Positions 8,516-17,396 of a stretch of DNA of 64,000 nucleotides are shown piece after piece. The notes under the pieces were generated by a model. That model ran no database searches, was not told the origin of the DNA, and saw only the letters and a program-made list of their open reading frames with translations. A program made the position numbers and the translations under genes. Position 1 is the stretch's first letter; each line of letters begins with the position of its first letter. The stretch comes from Paraburkholderia sp. BL21I4N1. Its GTDB lineage: Bacteria; Pseudomonadota; Gammaproteobacteria; Burkholderiales; Burkholderiaceae. The stretch spans positions 212,180-276,179 of the forward strand of contig NZ_PVEN01000010.1 of the NCBI RefSeq assembly GCF_002973525.1, given 5' to 3'.

Positions 8516-9460
8516 TCATAGCAGTTTCCACTGCATGCGGCCACGCAGATGCGGTTTTTCGCCGCGGATATCGCGCACTTCGATATCGCGTTCGATCAGC
8601 GAAGCCGACGCGCTCCACAACGTGGCTTCCCCGGGCAGCAGCATCGGCAATTTGAATTCGGCGCTGAGCGTGCCTTCGGCGAGCGGCTTGGGCGGTTGCA
8701 GCGCGGCGGCGGCGCGTGCCAGCGTCCACATGCCGTGGGCGATCGCGCGCGGAAAACCGAACGCTTTCGCGGACAGCGCGCTGAGGTGAATCGGGTTGTA
8801 GTCGCCGGAGACTTTCGCGTAGTCGCGGCCCAGTTGCGACGGCAACTGCCAGCGCGCGATGCGCTGCAGCGCGTCGGACCCGGCTTCGAGCGGCGCGAGC
8901 GTGCTTCCGGTCGCCGGCACGCCGCGTTTCAGATAGACGCTGTCGCCGTCCCACACCGCTTCGCCGCGCCGGTACAGACGCGTGTGCAGGACGAACGCCT
9001 GCCCCTTGTCGTGACGCAGCAACGCGCCGAATTCGACTTCCACGCGCAGCAGGTCTTTATACGCGAGCGGGCGGCGCAGGCGCACGTGATTGGCCAGATG
9101 CACGAGCCCGAGCGCCGGCCACGGAAACGCGGGATCGGTCAGCATCAGCAGATGCAACGGAAACGCCAGCAGATGCGGATAGGTGAGCGGCACACCGTGC
9201 TCGGGGATGAAGCCGCACACGCGCGCATAACGCCAGACCGTGCCCGGATCGAGCGCAACGGCGGGGCGCACGAGGCGCAGCGCGGGCAATTGCGTGGGCC
9301 GGCCGCGTTTGACGATGCCGGACAACGCGCGCGCATAGAGTTTGGCCGGCGCGGGCAGCGGCTCGACGACGACGGTTTTCGGCCGCACCGCGTCGTTCCG
9401 CGGGTCGCCGAACGCGCCGGGAGCGCCGCTGTCGTCGAACGGATCGCCTGGCTCCGCCAT
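8516..9460 (-). CDS. MaoC-like dehydratase/enoyl-CoA hydratase
   Basis: 314 residues with two hot-dog halves. The second half contains the hydratase-2 catalytic motif DYNPIHLSALSAKAFGFPRA followed by IAHGMW, which places the Asp/His pair that hydrates trans-2-enoyl-CoA or dehydrates 3-hydroxyacyl-CoA. The first half lacks that motif, as in eukaryote-like or HtdX-type two-domain hydratases. The ATG starts two bases after the stop of the FabG-like gene, so the two are translationally coupled. Together with the neighbouring thiolase and reductase it supplies the middle steps of a fatty acyl cycle, possibly with R-3-hydroxyacyl intermediates. Confidence 0.83.
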   Translation of the reverse strand: MAEPGDPFDDSGAPGAFGDPRNDAVRPKTVVVEPLPAPAKLYARALSGIVKRGRPTQLPALRLVRPAVALDPGTVWRYARVCGFIPEHGVPLTYPHLLAFPLHLLMLTDPAFPWPALGLVHLANHVRLRRPLAYKDLLRVEVEFGALLRHDKGQAFVLHTRLYRRGEAVWDGDSVYLKRGVPATGSTLAPLEAGSDALQRIARWQLPSQLGRDYAKVSGDYNPIHLSALSAKAFGFPRAIAHGMWTLARAAAALQPPKPLAEGTLSAEFKLPMLLPGEATLWSASASLIERDIEVRDIRGEKPHLRGRMQWKLL

Positions 9461-9462
9461 GC

Positions 9463-10896
9463 TCACGCTCCAATCAGACTTTGGCCGCACACGCGCACGA
9501 TCTGGCCGCTGACCCCAGCCGAGCCCGGATGCGCGAGCCACGCAATGGTCTGCGCGACGTCGACCGGCTGGCCGCCCTGGCTCATCGAATTCATGCGGCG
9601 GCCGGCTTCGCGGATGGCGAGCGGAATCTTCGCGGTCATCTGCGTCTCGATGAAGCCGGGCGCGACCGCGTTGATCGTGATGCCGCGCGCGCGCAAATGC
9701 GGCGCCATGCTCTGCACCCGGCCGATCACGCCGGCTTTGGATGTCGCGTAATTGGTCTGGCCAAGATTGCCCGCAATACCGCTGATCGACGATACCGTGA
9801 CGATCCGGCCGCCGTCGCGCAGAATGCCGGCGGCGAGCAGCGCGTCGTCGATTCGTTCCTGCGCGCTGAGGTTGATGTCGATGACGTGTTGCCACGCGGC
9901 ATCGGTCATCTTCGCGATGGTTTTGTCTTTCGTGATGCCGGCGTTGTGCACGACGATGTCGACGCCCTGTTCGTCGAGCGCGGCGGCGATCTGCGCGGGC
10001 GCTTCGGGTGCGGCGATGTCGAACGCGAGGGCGGTGCCGTTCAGTTGACGCAACGTGGCCTCGAGCGCGTCGCGTGCCGACGGAATGTCGACGCCGATCA
10101 CGTGCGCGCCTTCGGCCGCCAATGCGCTTGCAATCGCGGCGCCAATGCCGCGTGCCGCGCCCGTCACGACCGCGCGCCGGCCGGCGAGGGGTTGGGCCCA
10201 GTCGAAGGCGGATGAAGGCAAGGCGGGGCTGTTGGCGGTGCTGCTTTCGTTCACGCAGCCGATCCGCACCACCTGACCCGACACATACGCCGAGCGTGGC
10301 GACAGAAAAAATCGCAAGGTCGCTTCAATTCCACTTTCAGCGCCGCGCTCGACATAAACGAGGTTCGACGTGATGCCGCGCCGCGCCTCCTTGCCGAGCG
10401 AGCGCGTGAGACCTTCGAGCGCGCGCTGTGCGGTCCACTGGCGCGGATTCGCGCAGCTTTCCGGCGGCCGCCCCAGCACGACGATACGACCGCACTTGCC
10501 GAGCGAGCGCAGCGTGTCGTGAAAGAAGCCATGCAGCGGTTCGAGCTGGCTGCTGTCCTCGATGCCGCTGGCATCGAACAACAGGGCGGCGAGCCGGCCG
10601 TGCGAACCGCCATCGGCGGCTTCGAAGCGTCCGGTCATCAAACCGCGGCGATTCGCGAGCGGCACCCACAGCCCCGCGCTTTCATGTGCGACGCTGGTCA
10701 CGCCGATGCTCGCCACGAGATTCGCGAGCGCTTCCAGCAGATGCGGTTCGCGGCCCGCGCCGAGCGCCACCATGCCGCCGAATTCGGGCTGGTCCGCGCG
10801 ATAGCGGTGCAGCACCTCGGGCTTCGGCAAGCCGAGCGAACGCGCCAGGCGCGCGCCGAACGGCGAATTGACGAAGTTCAGGTATGAGTCGTTCAT
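9463..10896 (-). CDS. Two-domain 3-oxoacyl-(ACP/CoA) reductase, high-molecular-weight FabG type
   Basis: 477 residues. The C-terminal half (about 240-477) is a classical short-chain dehydrogenase with the cofactor loop VVTGAARGIGAAI, NAG in VVHNAGITKD, the catalytic Ser in VSSISG and the YATSK motif. The N-terminal 225 residues form a second, degenerate Rossmann-like domain without a cofactor loop, as in mycobacterial FabG4-type proteins. Such reductases convert 3-oxoacyl to 3-hydroxyacyl thioesters. The start was placed at ATG 10896, because the longer frame upstream has no protein-like character. It heads the fabG-maoC-thiolase cluster. Confidence 0.85.
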   Translation of the reverse strand: MNDSYLNFVNSPFGARLARSLGLPKPEVLHRYRADQPEFGGMVALGAGREPHLLEALANLVASIGVTSVAHESAGLWVPLANRRGLMTGRFEAADGGSHGRLAALLFDASGIEDSSQLEPLHGFFHDTLRSLGKCGRIVVLGRPPESCANPRQWTAQRALEGLTRSLGKEARRGITSNLVYVERGAESGIEATLRFFLSPRSAYVSGQVVRIGCVNESSTANSPALPSSAFDWAQPLAGRRAVVTGAARGIGAAIASALAAEGAHVIGVDIPSARDALEATLRQLNGTALAFDIAAPEAPAQIAAALDEQGVDIVVHNAGITKDKTIAKMTDAAWQHVIDINLSAQERIDDALLAAGILRDGGRIVTVSSISGIAGNLGQTNYATSKAGVIGRVQSMAPHLRARGITINAVAPGFIETQMTAKIPLAIREAGRRMNSMSQGGQPVDVAQTIAWLAHPGSAGVSGQIVRVCGQSLIGA

Positions 10897-11112
10897 AGAG
10901 TGATTTGCTCCGCTGGCCACGTCCCGTACGCGCTTCTCCCGGCGGGCGCAACGCGGCTTGCGCCATGGGGGCATGCCGCGTTGCGCGCCGCTTCGAGGTG
11001 CACCCCTAAGGAAGCGCCCCTGGGGGACGTCAAACGTGTGTCAGTGTGCACTGAGTTCGGCGCCACGGGTGCGCCCTCCGAGGATGTTTTTTTCATACGG
11101 TTCCATCCGCGC

Positions 11113-13611
11113 TCAGGCCGCCAGTTCCAACGCCTTGTCGAGCGACTCCTTGCGCTTCTGCAAACTCGCGAACATATCGAAGTCGGCCGGGAAGTCGTCG
11201 ACCTTTACGACGTGCGCGCCATAGCGCGCGTAGTCGTCCAGCACGCGGCGCTCCTCGGCGTCGATCAGGCCTTGACGCTGCGCCGCGTCGGTCCACGCGG
11301 CCAGTTGCGGCAGGCTTTGCGGCATCGGTTCGAGCAGGCCCTGCTTGACGGCCTCGCGCAGCTTCTGGTCGATCTGCGTGAAGCGCGGGTTCAACTGGAA
11401 CACCAGCTCGCCGTAGCCGAGCGCGTCGACGTCCGGATGCGGCACGTACGAGTCCGATACCAGACGGTCGCGTGCCGCGCCGGGTGTCTGCATCAACTCC
11501 GCGATCTCGCTGCCGAGACTGTCGGACGGCTCGCGGTACGGCAGCCCGAACGGGAACGCGAGCACGCGCACGAGGCCCGCGGCGAGGCGGTTCGGATAGT
11601 TGGCGAGCACGCCGTCGAGCGCGTGTTGCGCTTTGTACAGCGAGTCCTCGACACCCCAGCGCACCAAAGGCAGGTCGTCCTGCTGACGGCCTTCGTCCTC
11701 GAAACGCTTGAGCGTTGCCGAAATCAGGTAGAGCTGCGACAGCACGTCGCCCAATCGCCCCGAGATGCGCTCACGACGCTTCAGGTCGCCGCCCAGCACG
11801 AACATGGAGACGTCGGCGAGCAGCGCGAAGGCGGTCGACAGACGGGTCGCCGCGCGGTAGTACGCGTGCAGCGGCGCGTACGCCGAGCGCGGTGCGGCGA
11901 TCACCGCCCCGCCCGTGACGCCGTAGACCAGACTGCGCACCACGTTGGAGAGCGTGAAGCTGACGTGGCCGAAGAACGCGTCGTCGAAATCGCGCAAGGC
12001 TTTCGCGTGATCGGTTTCGCGGGTCGCGGCCATTTCCTTCAGCACGTACGGATGGCAGCGAATCGCACCCTGGCCGAAGATGATGAGGCAGCGCGTGAGA
12101 ATGTTCGCGCCTTCCACGGTGATCGCGATCGGCACCTGCTGGTAGGCACGCGCCAGAAAGTTCGACGGCCCCATGCAGATGCCCTTGCCGGCGGCGATAT
12201 CCATGCCGTCGTTGATGACCATGCGGGCGCGCTCGGTGATGTGATACTTCGCGATCGCCGAAATCACCGACGGTTTTTCGCCGAGATCGACCGCATGCGC
12301 GGATAGACGCCGCGCGGCGTCCATCACGTACAGGTTGCCGCCCATGCGGCCGAGCGCTTCCTGCACGCCCTCGAACTTGCCGACGGCGGTGCGGAACTGG
12401 CGGCGCACCGCCGCATAAGCGCCGGTGCCGCGCACGGCGATTTTCGCCATGCCCACATTCGACGACGGCAGCGAAATCGCCCGGCCCGCCGCGAGACATT
12501 CCATCAGCATGCGCCAGCCGTTGCCGACCTGCGCGCGGCCGCCGATCACCCAGTCGAGTGGAATGAAGACGTCCTTGCCCGAGTTCGGGCCGTTCTGGAA
12601 CACCGCGTTCAACGGCCAGTGACGACGGCCGATATTCACGCCCGGATGGTCGGTCGGAATCAGCGCGCAGGTAATGCCGGGTTCATCGTTCGCGCCGAGC
12701 AGGTGGTCCGGATCGAGCGCGCGGAACGCGAGACCGAGCACGGTGGCGATCGGGCCGAGCGTGATGTAGCGCTTGTCCCACGTGACGCGAAAACCCAGCG
12801 TCTCGCGGCCTTCGAAAGTGCCCTTGCAGACGATGCCGACGTCGGGAATCGCCGCCGCGTCCGAACCCGCGTACGGACTCGTCAACGCGAAGCAGGGGAT
12901 TTCCTCGCCGCGCGCGAGGCGCGGCAGATAGTGGTTCTTTTGCTCTTCGGTGCCGTAGTGCATCAGCAATTCGGCGGGGCCGAGCGAGTTCGGCACCATC
13001 ACCGAAACGGCGGCGGCCGAGCAACGCGTGGCGAGCTTCATGATGACCTGCGAATGCGCGTAGGCGGAGAACTGTTTGCCGCCGTACTGCTTCGGAATGA
13101 TCATGCCGAGAAAGCCGCGTTCCTTGATGTACTGCCAGGTTTGCGGCGACAGGTCCTGCCAGACCATGGTCGTTTCCCAGTCGTTCGCGAGATCGCAGAG
13201 CTGTTCGCATTCGACGTCGAGGAAGGATTGTTCTTCCGCAGTCAGCGTGGCGGGACCGTAGCCGAGCAGCGTGTCCCAGTGCGGGCGTCCGGAGAATAGT
13301 TCGGCGTCCCACCAGACCGTGCCGGCTTCGATCGCGTCGCGCTCGGTCGGCGACATCTCCGGCAGGATCTTGCGGAACACGTCGAGCACCGGTTTCGTGA
13401 GCCACGCGCGACGCAGCGGCCTGACCGCGAGCACGAGGGCAGGGAGGACGAACACGATTGCCAGCAACGTCGTCGCCACCGCGCCCGCCGCGCCGCTGAC
13501 GTGCGCGGCCGCGACCCAGACGATCAGGAAGGCCAGCCACCAGGCGGCGCGCGCCTGAACGTAGACGAGCGCCAGGGCGGCAATGACGAGCACTAGGATG
13601 AACCACGGCAT
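11113..13611 (-). CDS. fadE: Acyl-CoA dehydrogenase, FadE type
   Basis: 832 residues from the ATG at 13611, which has a strong AGGAGG site. It oxidises acyl-CoA to trans-2-enoyl-CoA with FAD. The N-terminal 80 residues carry two hydrophobic helices (WFILVLVIAALALVYV and WWLAFLIVWVAAAHVSG), typical of membrane-associated FadE. The catalytic core follows, with FALTSPYAGSDAAA and the FLARAYQQVPIAITVEGANILTRCL region (the latter quoted in part as VPIAITVEGANILTR). A DUF1974-like C-terminal extension gives the length usual for gammaproteobacterial FadE. It is 216 bases upstream of the FabG-like gene and could be transcribed with it. Confidence 0.9.
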   Translation of the reverse strand: MPWFILVLVIAALALVYVQARAAWWLAFLIVWVAAAHVSGAAGAVATTLLAIVFVLPALVLAVRPLRRAWLTKPVLDVFRKILPEMSPTERDAIEAGTVWWDAELFSGRPHWDTLLGYGPATLTAEEQSFLDVECEQLCDLANDWETTMVWQDLSPQTWQYIKERGFLGMIIPKQYGGKQFSAYAHSQVIMKLATRCSAAAVSVMVPNSLGPAELLMHYGTEEQKNHYLPRLARGEEIPCFALTSPYAGSDAAAIPDVGIVCKGTFEGRETLGFRVTWDKRYITLGPIATVLGLAFRALDPDHLLGANDEPGITCALIPTDHPGVNIGRRHWPLNAVFQNGPNSGKDVFIPLDWVIGGRAQVGNGWRMLMECLAAGRAISLPSSNVGMAKIAVRGTGAYAAVRRQFRTAVGKFEGVQEALGRMGGNLYVMDAARRLSAHAVDLGEKPSVISAIAKYHITERARMVINDGMDIAAGKGICMGPSNFLARAYQQVPIAITVEGANILTRCLIIFGQGAIRCHPYVLKEMAATRETDHAKALRDFDDAFFGHVSFTLSNVVRSLVYGVTGGAVIAAPRSAYAPLHAYYRAATRLSTAFALLADVSMFVLGGDLKRRERISGRLGDVLSQLYLISATLKRFEDEGRQQDDLPLVRWGVEDSLYKAQHALDGVLANYPNRLAAGLVRVLAFPFGLPYREPSDSLGSEIAELMQTPGAARDRLVSDSYVPHPDVDALGYGELVFQLNPRFTQIDQKLREAVKQGLLEPMPQSLPQLAAWTDAAQRQGLIDAEERRVLDDYARYGAHVVKVDDFPADFDMFASLQKRKESLDKALELAA

Positions 13612-13903
13612 GACGTTTCCTCCTGTTTCGATGGTGCGTGCGAACGCCTCCACGGGGCGCGGACGGGCTCGCGTTCTGTTGATTCCGTTGCTTCGATTCG
13701 CGGGCGACGTTGCCGGTGTCGTGTCTCGGTTCGACACCGCAACGTCGCTTAGGTGCGGGTTTTAGACGGGCCGTTCGACTCTGGGTTTGTCATGAGCACG
13801 TTTCATTCCGGGTTGCGCGTGGACGGACCGTCGCGGTGCCGTCCACGTTGAACTGCTCGACGTAGTGCGTTGCTTTTCGCCTTGCTCCGCAGGTGGGTTG
13901 CGG

Positions 13904-14794
13904 TCAAGCCGTGCCGTGCAGCGCGTGCTGAAACGAACCGGCGTCCATGGCGCCGCCGCGATGTTCGCCGTCTCGCGCATCCGTTGCCTCCGATTCTGTC
14001 GATTGCACCGCGCCTTGCGCCGACGACTGCGTCGCGCCGGCCGGGCTCGCCGCCTGCGCGGCGCTTTCCAGCGGACAGTCCGCACCGCTCTCCGTCGCGT
14101 CGCCCAGTACCGCGGCGAACGCGGCCAGTTGCGTGCTGTCGGGCAGCGGCGCCTTGAGTGCGGCGACCATCAGCGACGCCAGACGCGCGATCAATTGCAG
14201 GTCGTTCATCGACTTGCCCTGCGAGAACTCGGAGATCAGGCTGTCGGTATCGGTGCCGGCCAGCACACCCGACAACGCGCCGATCGCGAAGTGCAGACGC
14301 CAGCCGAGTTCCTCGCGCGGCAGATGCGGCAACGCACGCTGGAACGCGTCGAAAAAGCGCACGGCCACCGACTCGTAATGCGCGTTCAGAAAGTCGCGAA
14401 TGAACGACGACGGGTCCGTGTATGCGCGTCCCAGCAGGCGCAGAAACGCCTTGCCGCCCACGCGCGGATCGCGCGACAGACGCAGTGCCGGAATAAACAT
14501 CGCGCCGAGCACGTGCTCGCAGGTCAGACGCGCGCCGAGCATCTCGTCGAAGCGGTCGAGCAGCTTGAGGCGCTCCTGATTCAGCTTGTCGAGGCGGCGC
14601 GACAGCATCGAGTGAATCAGCGATTCCTTGCTGCCGAAGTGATAGTTGACTGCCGCGAGATTCACTTCGGCTCGCGAAGTAATCTGGCGCAACGACATCG
14701 CCTCGTAGCCGCATTCGATAAACAGGGTTTCGGCGGCGTCGAGGATGCGGGACTTCGTATCGCCGGCGTGCCGGCCCGTTGTGCGAACTGCCAT
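13904..14794 (-). CDS. TetR-family regulator of the fatty-acid block
   Basis: 296 residues from ATG 14794, preceded by GGGAGA. The N-terminal helix-turn-helix is clear (DTKSRILDAAETLFIECGYE, then MSLRQITSRAEVNLAAVNYH and FGSKESL). The ligand domain follows and the last 70 residues are an Ala/Ser-rich tail. It reads toward fadE, 293 bases away, and is followed by an acyl-CoA catabolic block, which suggests it senses an acyl-CoA. A palindrome lies 45 bases upstream of its own start and is a likely autoregulatory operator. Confidence 0.85.
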   Translation of the reverse strand: MAVRTTGRHAGDTKSRILDAAETLFIECGYEAMSLRQITSRAEVNLAAVNYHFGSKESLIHSMLSRRLDKLNQERLKLLDRFDEMLGARLTCEHVLGAMFIPALRLSRDPRVGGKAFLRLLGRAYTDPSSFIRDFLNAHYESVAVRFFDAFQRALPHLPREELGWRLHFAIGALSGVLAGTDTDSLISEFSQGKSMNDLQLIARLASLMVAALKAPLPDSTQLAAFAAVLGDATESGADCPLESAAQAASPAGATQSSAQGAVQSTESEATDARDGEHRGGAMDAGSFQHALHGTA

Positions 14795-14838
14795 GTTGCG
14801 TCTCCCAGTTGCCGGGCGTCCGGCCCGCAAACAAGCGA

Positions 14839-14856
14839 TTCAAATGTTTATTTGAA
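14839..14856. promoter_or_regulatory. Inverted repeat, probable TetR operator
   Basis: The sequence TTCAAATGTTTATTTGAA has two perfect 7-base arms around a 4-base centre. It sits 45 bases upstream of the start codon of the TetR gene, where a repressor would block its transcription. I did not find a second copy ahead of fadE, so control of the rest of the block by this site is inferred only. Confidence 0.6.
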
Positions 14857-14991
14857 ACAGCCGTTTTTTTCAGGATAAGAAGGATGAGGACTGCGATCAA
14901 GTGTCCGCTATGGACTAACTCCTCTAGAAGACCTGACGAAGGCCTGGCTTTCCCGGTTTGCGCGGTGCGTCAAAACGCGCGGAAATAAAAA

Positions 14992-15021
14992 AGGCCGTTC
15001 CGATAGAAATCGGAACGGCCT
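14992..15021 (-). terminator. Rho-independent terminator for the MFS gene
   Basis: A perfect 13-base stem (AGGCCGTTCCGAT with its complement) around the loop AGAA. Read on the minus strand it is followed by a run of six T, so it ends transcription coming from the MFS transporter gene about 160 bases away. Confidence 0.85.
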
Positions 15022-15182
15022 CGTATGGCATTGCTACTCTGTTTGGCCCGGCTTACTGCTGCATTCTGTAGGCGACGCTGGCTTCACGTCGTGGCGGATC
15101 GAGCCGCCTGTGCGCCTATTGTGCCCTAATGCGACCGCGAGCGGGCCAGCAAAATCGCTGTTTAGTTCGAACGCTTGAATCT

Positions 15183-16397
15183 TTAGGCCGCGACCTCTTT
15201 CGCCGACTGCGTCATGTCGATGCCGCGACGTTCGCGGCTAAACGGAATCAGCACCGCGATCACCACCGCGACGATGCCGATCACCGTGCCCATGATGAGC
15301 GCGTAGTTGTTGCCGTGCGCTTCCGCGGCGCTGGCTTGCAGCGGGCCGTTCACCGACGCGATCAGATTGCCGAGCTGATACACGAGACCGGGGAACGTGG
15401 CGCGGATTTCATCGGGCGAGATTTCGTTCAGGTGTACTGGAATCACGCCCCATGCGCCTTGTACCGAGATCTGCATCAGGAAGGCGCCGAGCGCGAGCAG
15501 AATCGGCGTGCTCGAAAACGCCCACAACGGCAGCACCGGCAACGCGATCAACGCGGCGATGAAGATGGCGCGTTTGCGGCCGATCTTCTCCGACAACGAG
15601 CCGAAGAACAGGCCACCGCAAATCGCGCCGACGTTCAACGTGATCGTGATCCACGACACCGTGTGCGCGTCGAACTGATGTTGCACGCGCAGGAAGGTCG
15701 GATACAGATCCTGCGAGCCGTGCGAGAAGAAGTTGAACGCGGTCATCAGAATGATCGCGTAGATCGACAGGCCGACGTTTTGCTTGAGCGTGGCGACCAG
15801 ACCCGGACGGGCTTTCTTTTCGAGCGTCTGGAACGCGGGCGATTCCGGCACGTGCGCGCGCACATACAGCACGAGCAGCGCGGGCAGCACGCCGACGAAG
15901 AACATGCCGCGCCAGCCGATGTATTGATAGAACACGCCGAACACCACCGACGCGAGCAGGTAGCCGCTGGGGTAGCCGGCCTGCAACAGACCGGAGACGA
16001 AGCCGCGCGATTTCGGCGGCACGGTTTCCATGGTCAAGGCGCCGCCGACGCCCCATTCGCCACCCATCGCGATACCGAACAATGCGCGCAGCACGAGCAG
16101 GGTGGTCAGATTCGGCGAGAAGCCGGACAGCAATTCCAGCAGCGAGAAGCACGCGATGTTGACCATCAGCGTGGGACGGCGGCCGTATTTGTCGGCAAGC
16201 CAGCCAAAAATCAATGCGCCGACCGGACGCATCATCAAGGTCAGCATGATGCCGAAGGCGACCGCCGGGATTTTCGTATTGAACTCCGCCGCGATATCTT
16301 TCAATACGAACACCATTAGAAAGAAATCGAATGCGTCCAGTGTCCAGCCCAGATAGGCGGCGATCGTGACGTTTCTCTGTTCCCGTGTCCAGCTCAT
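15183..16397 (-). CDS. MFS transporter, sialate/lactate:H+ symporter-like (SHS) family
   Basis: 404 residues with twelve predicted membrane helices. MFS motif A occurs in the loop between helices 2 and 3 (GWLADKYGRRPTLM) and again after helix 8 (GSLSEKIGRKRAIF). The N-terminus (YLGWTLDAFDFFLMVFVLKD) and GGEWGVGGAL in helix 5 match the SHS-type carriers that import small carboxylates with protons. The substrate cannot be told. It stands alone, with its own terminator downstream and an A/T-rich promoter region upstream. Confidence 0.85.
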   Translation of the reverse strand: MSWTREQRNVTIAAYLGWTLDAFDFFLMVFVLKDIAAEFNTKIPAVAFGIMLTLMMRPVGALIFGWLADKYGRRPTLMVNIACFSLLELLSGFSPNLTTLLVLRALFGIAMGGEWGVGGALTMETVPPKSRGFVSGLLQAGYPSGYLLASVVFGVFYQYIGWRGMFFVGVLPALLVLYVRAHVPESPAFQTLEKKARPGLVATLKQNVGLSIYAIILMTAFNFFSHGSQDLYPTFLRVQHQFDAHTVSWITITLNVGAICGGLFFGSLSEKIGRKRAIFIAALIALPVLPLWAFSSTPILLALGAFLMQISVQGAWGVIPVHLNEISPDEIRATFPGLVYQLGNLIASVNGPLQASAAEAHGNNYALIMGTVIGIVAVVIAVLIPFSRERRGIDMTQSAKEVAA

Positions 16398-16826
16398 TGA
16401 TTGTTCTCCTGAGTCTCTAATAACCCGCGTTTCACGACGGGCGGCTCTGCAGCCCCGCAGCCCCGTGGCATGGGCTTCGAGCGAGTGTACGCCGAGCGTT
16501 AAGCGCTTGCATGGATGAACGCACTTTTATCCGTATTAATCCCTGGAACGGAATTGATGCCGCATTGCAATGCAGGCTTTATGTTTGCTTAATGTAATTA
16601 TTGTAGTAATTTTGTCTGATTTTAAGTGGGGTATTTGTAAAGCGAATTTGATGCCGGTTTGAGTTGGGAAACGCTCGATTCGACAGCGAAAGGGCGGTGC
16701 GGGGCATCGCGGGTAGAAGCCCCGCTCGCGTGATGCCGGTTTGCGGCGGGCGAGGGCGACAGGTATAACAACGGCTCGCGGCATCCGCGTCGCTTTGACC
16801 GCATCGACCGAGGAGACCGACAACTC
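16398..16826. other. Intergenic region between divergent genes
   Basis: These 429 bases separate the MFS gene (minus) and the MAPEG gene (plus). The stretch about 16540-16640 is noticeably richer in A/T than its surroundings and probably holds the promoters. No gene, tRNA or clear operator was seen. Confidence 0.4.
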
Positions 16827-17201
16827 ATGACCACTCCGCATCTATGCCTGCTGATCGTTGCGCTGCTGCCGTTGCCGTGGACGATGCTCGCGAAAGGCAG
16901 CAAGCGCTACGACAACCGTGCGCCGCGGGCGTATCTCGCCGGTCTCGAGGGCTGGCGCGCACGTGCACAAGCCGCCCATCAGAACGCTTGGGAAGCGCTG
17001 GCGATGTTCACCGCCGCGATCGTCGTGGCCGGGCAGACGGGCGGGACGAACCCGTGGGTCAACGCGCTGGCGATTGCGTTTGTCGTCATCCGTGTGTTGC
17101 ATGGCGTTTTTTATGTCGCGAACCTGGCGTCGCTGCGTTCGCTGGCGTGGCTTGCCGGCGTGGCGTGCGTGGTGTCGATGTTCTTTGTGTCGGCGCACTG
17201 A
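16827..17201 (+). CDS. MAPEG-family membrane protein
   Basis: 124 residues with four hydrophobic helices. The segment GWRARAQAAHQNAWEALAMF is the typical MAPEG signature, with the helix-1 Asn/Arg region before it (RYDNRAPRAYLAG). Eukaryotic members conjugate glutathione or isomerise eicosanoids, whereas most bacterial members are uncharacterised. The ATG is preceded by GAGGAGA. It appears monocistronic. Confidence 0.8.
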   Translation: MTTPHLCLLIVALLPLPWTMLAKGSKRYDNRAPRAYLAGLEGWRARAQAAHQNAWEALAMFTAAIVVAGQTGGTNPWVNALAIAFVVIRVLHGVFYVANLASLRSLAWLAGVACVVSMFFVSAH

Positions 17202-17396
17202 GCGTGCACTGAGATCGACCGGGACGTGCGTTGTTTCGGCGAGGCGGCCTGTGCCGTCACCGAAACGAGGCGGGCAAAGCAGGCCGTTTTATCTATGCGT
17301 GGAACGCATTAGTCGAGATTAAAAATCAATTGGACTCATGTTGCGTTGCGAAATAGTATGGCGAGATTCTCTCCACTTTGCTTCCGCTTACGCGCC

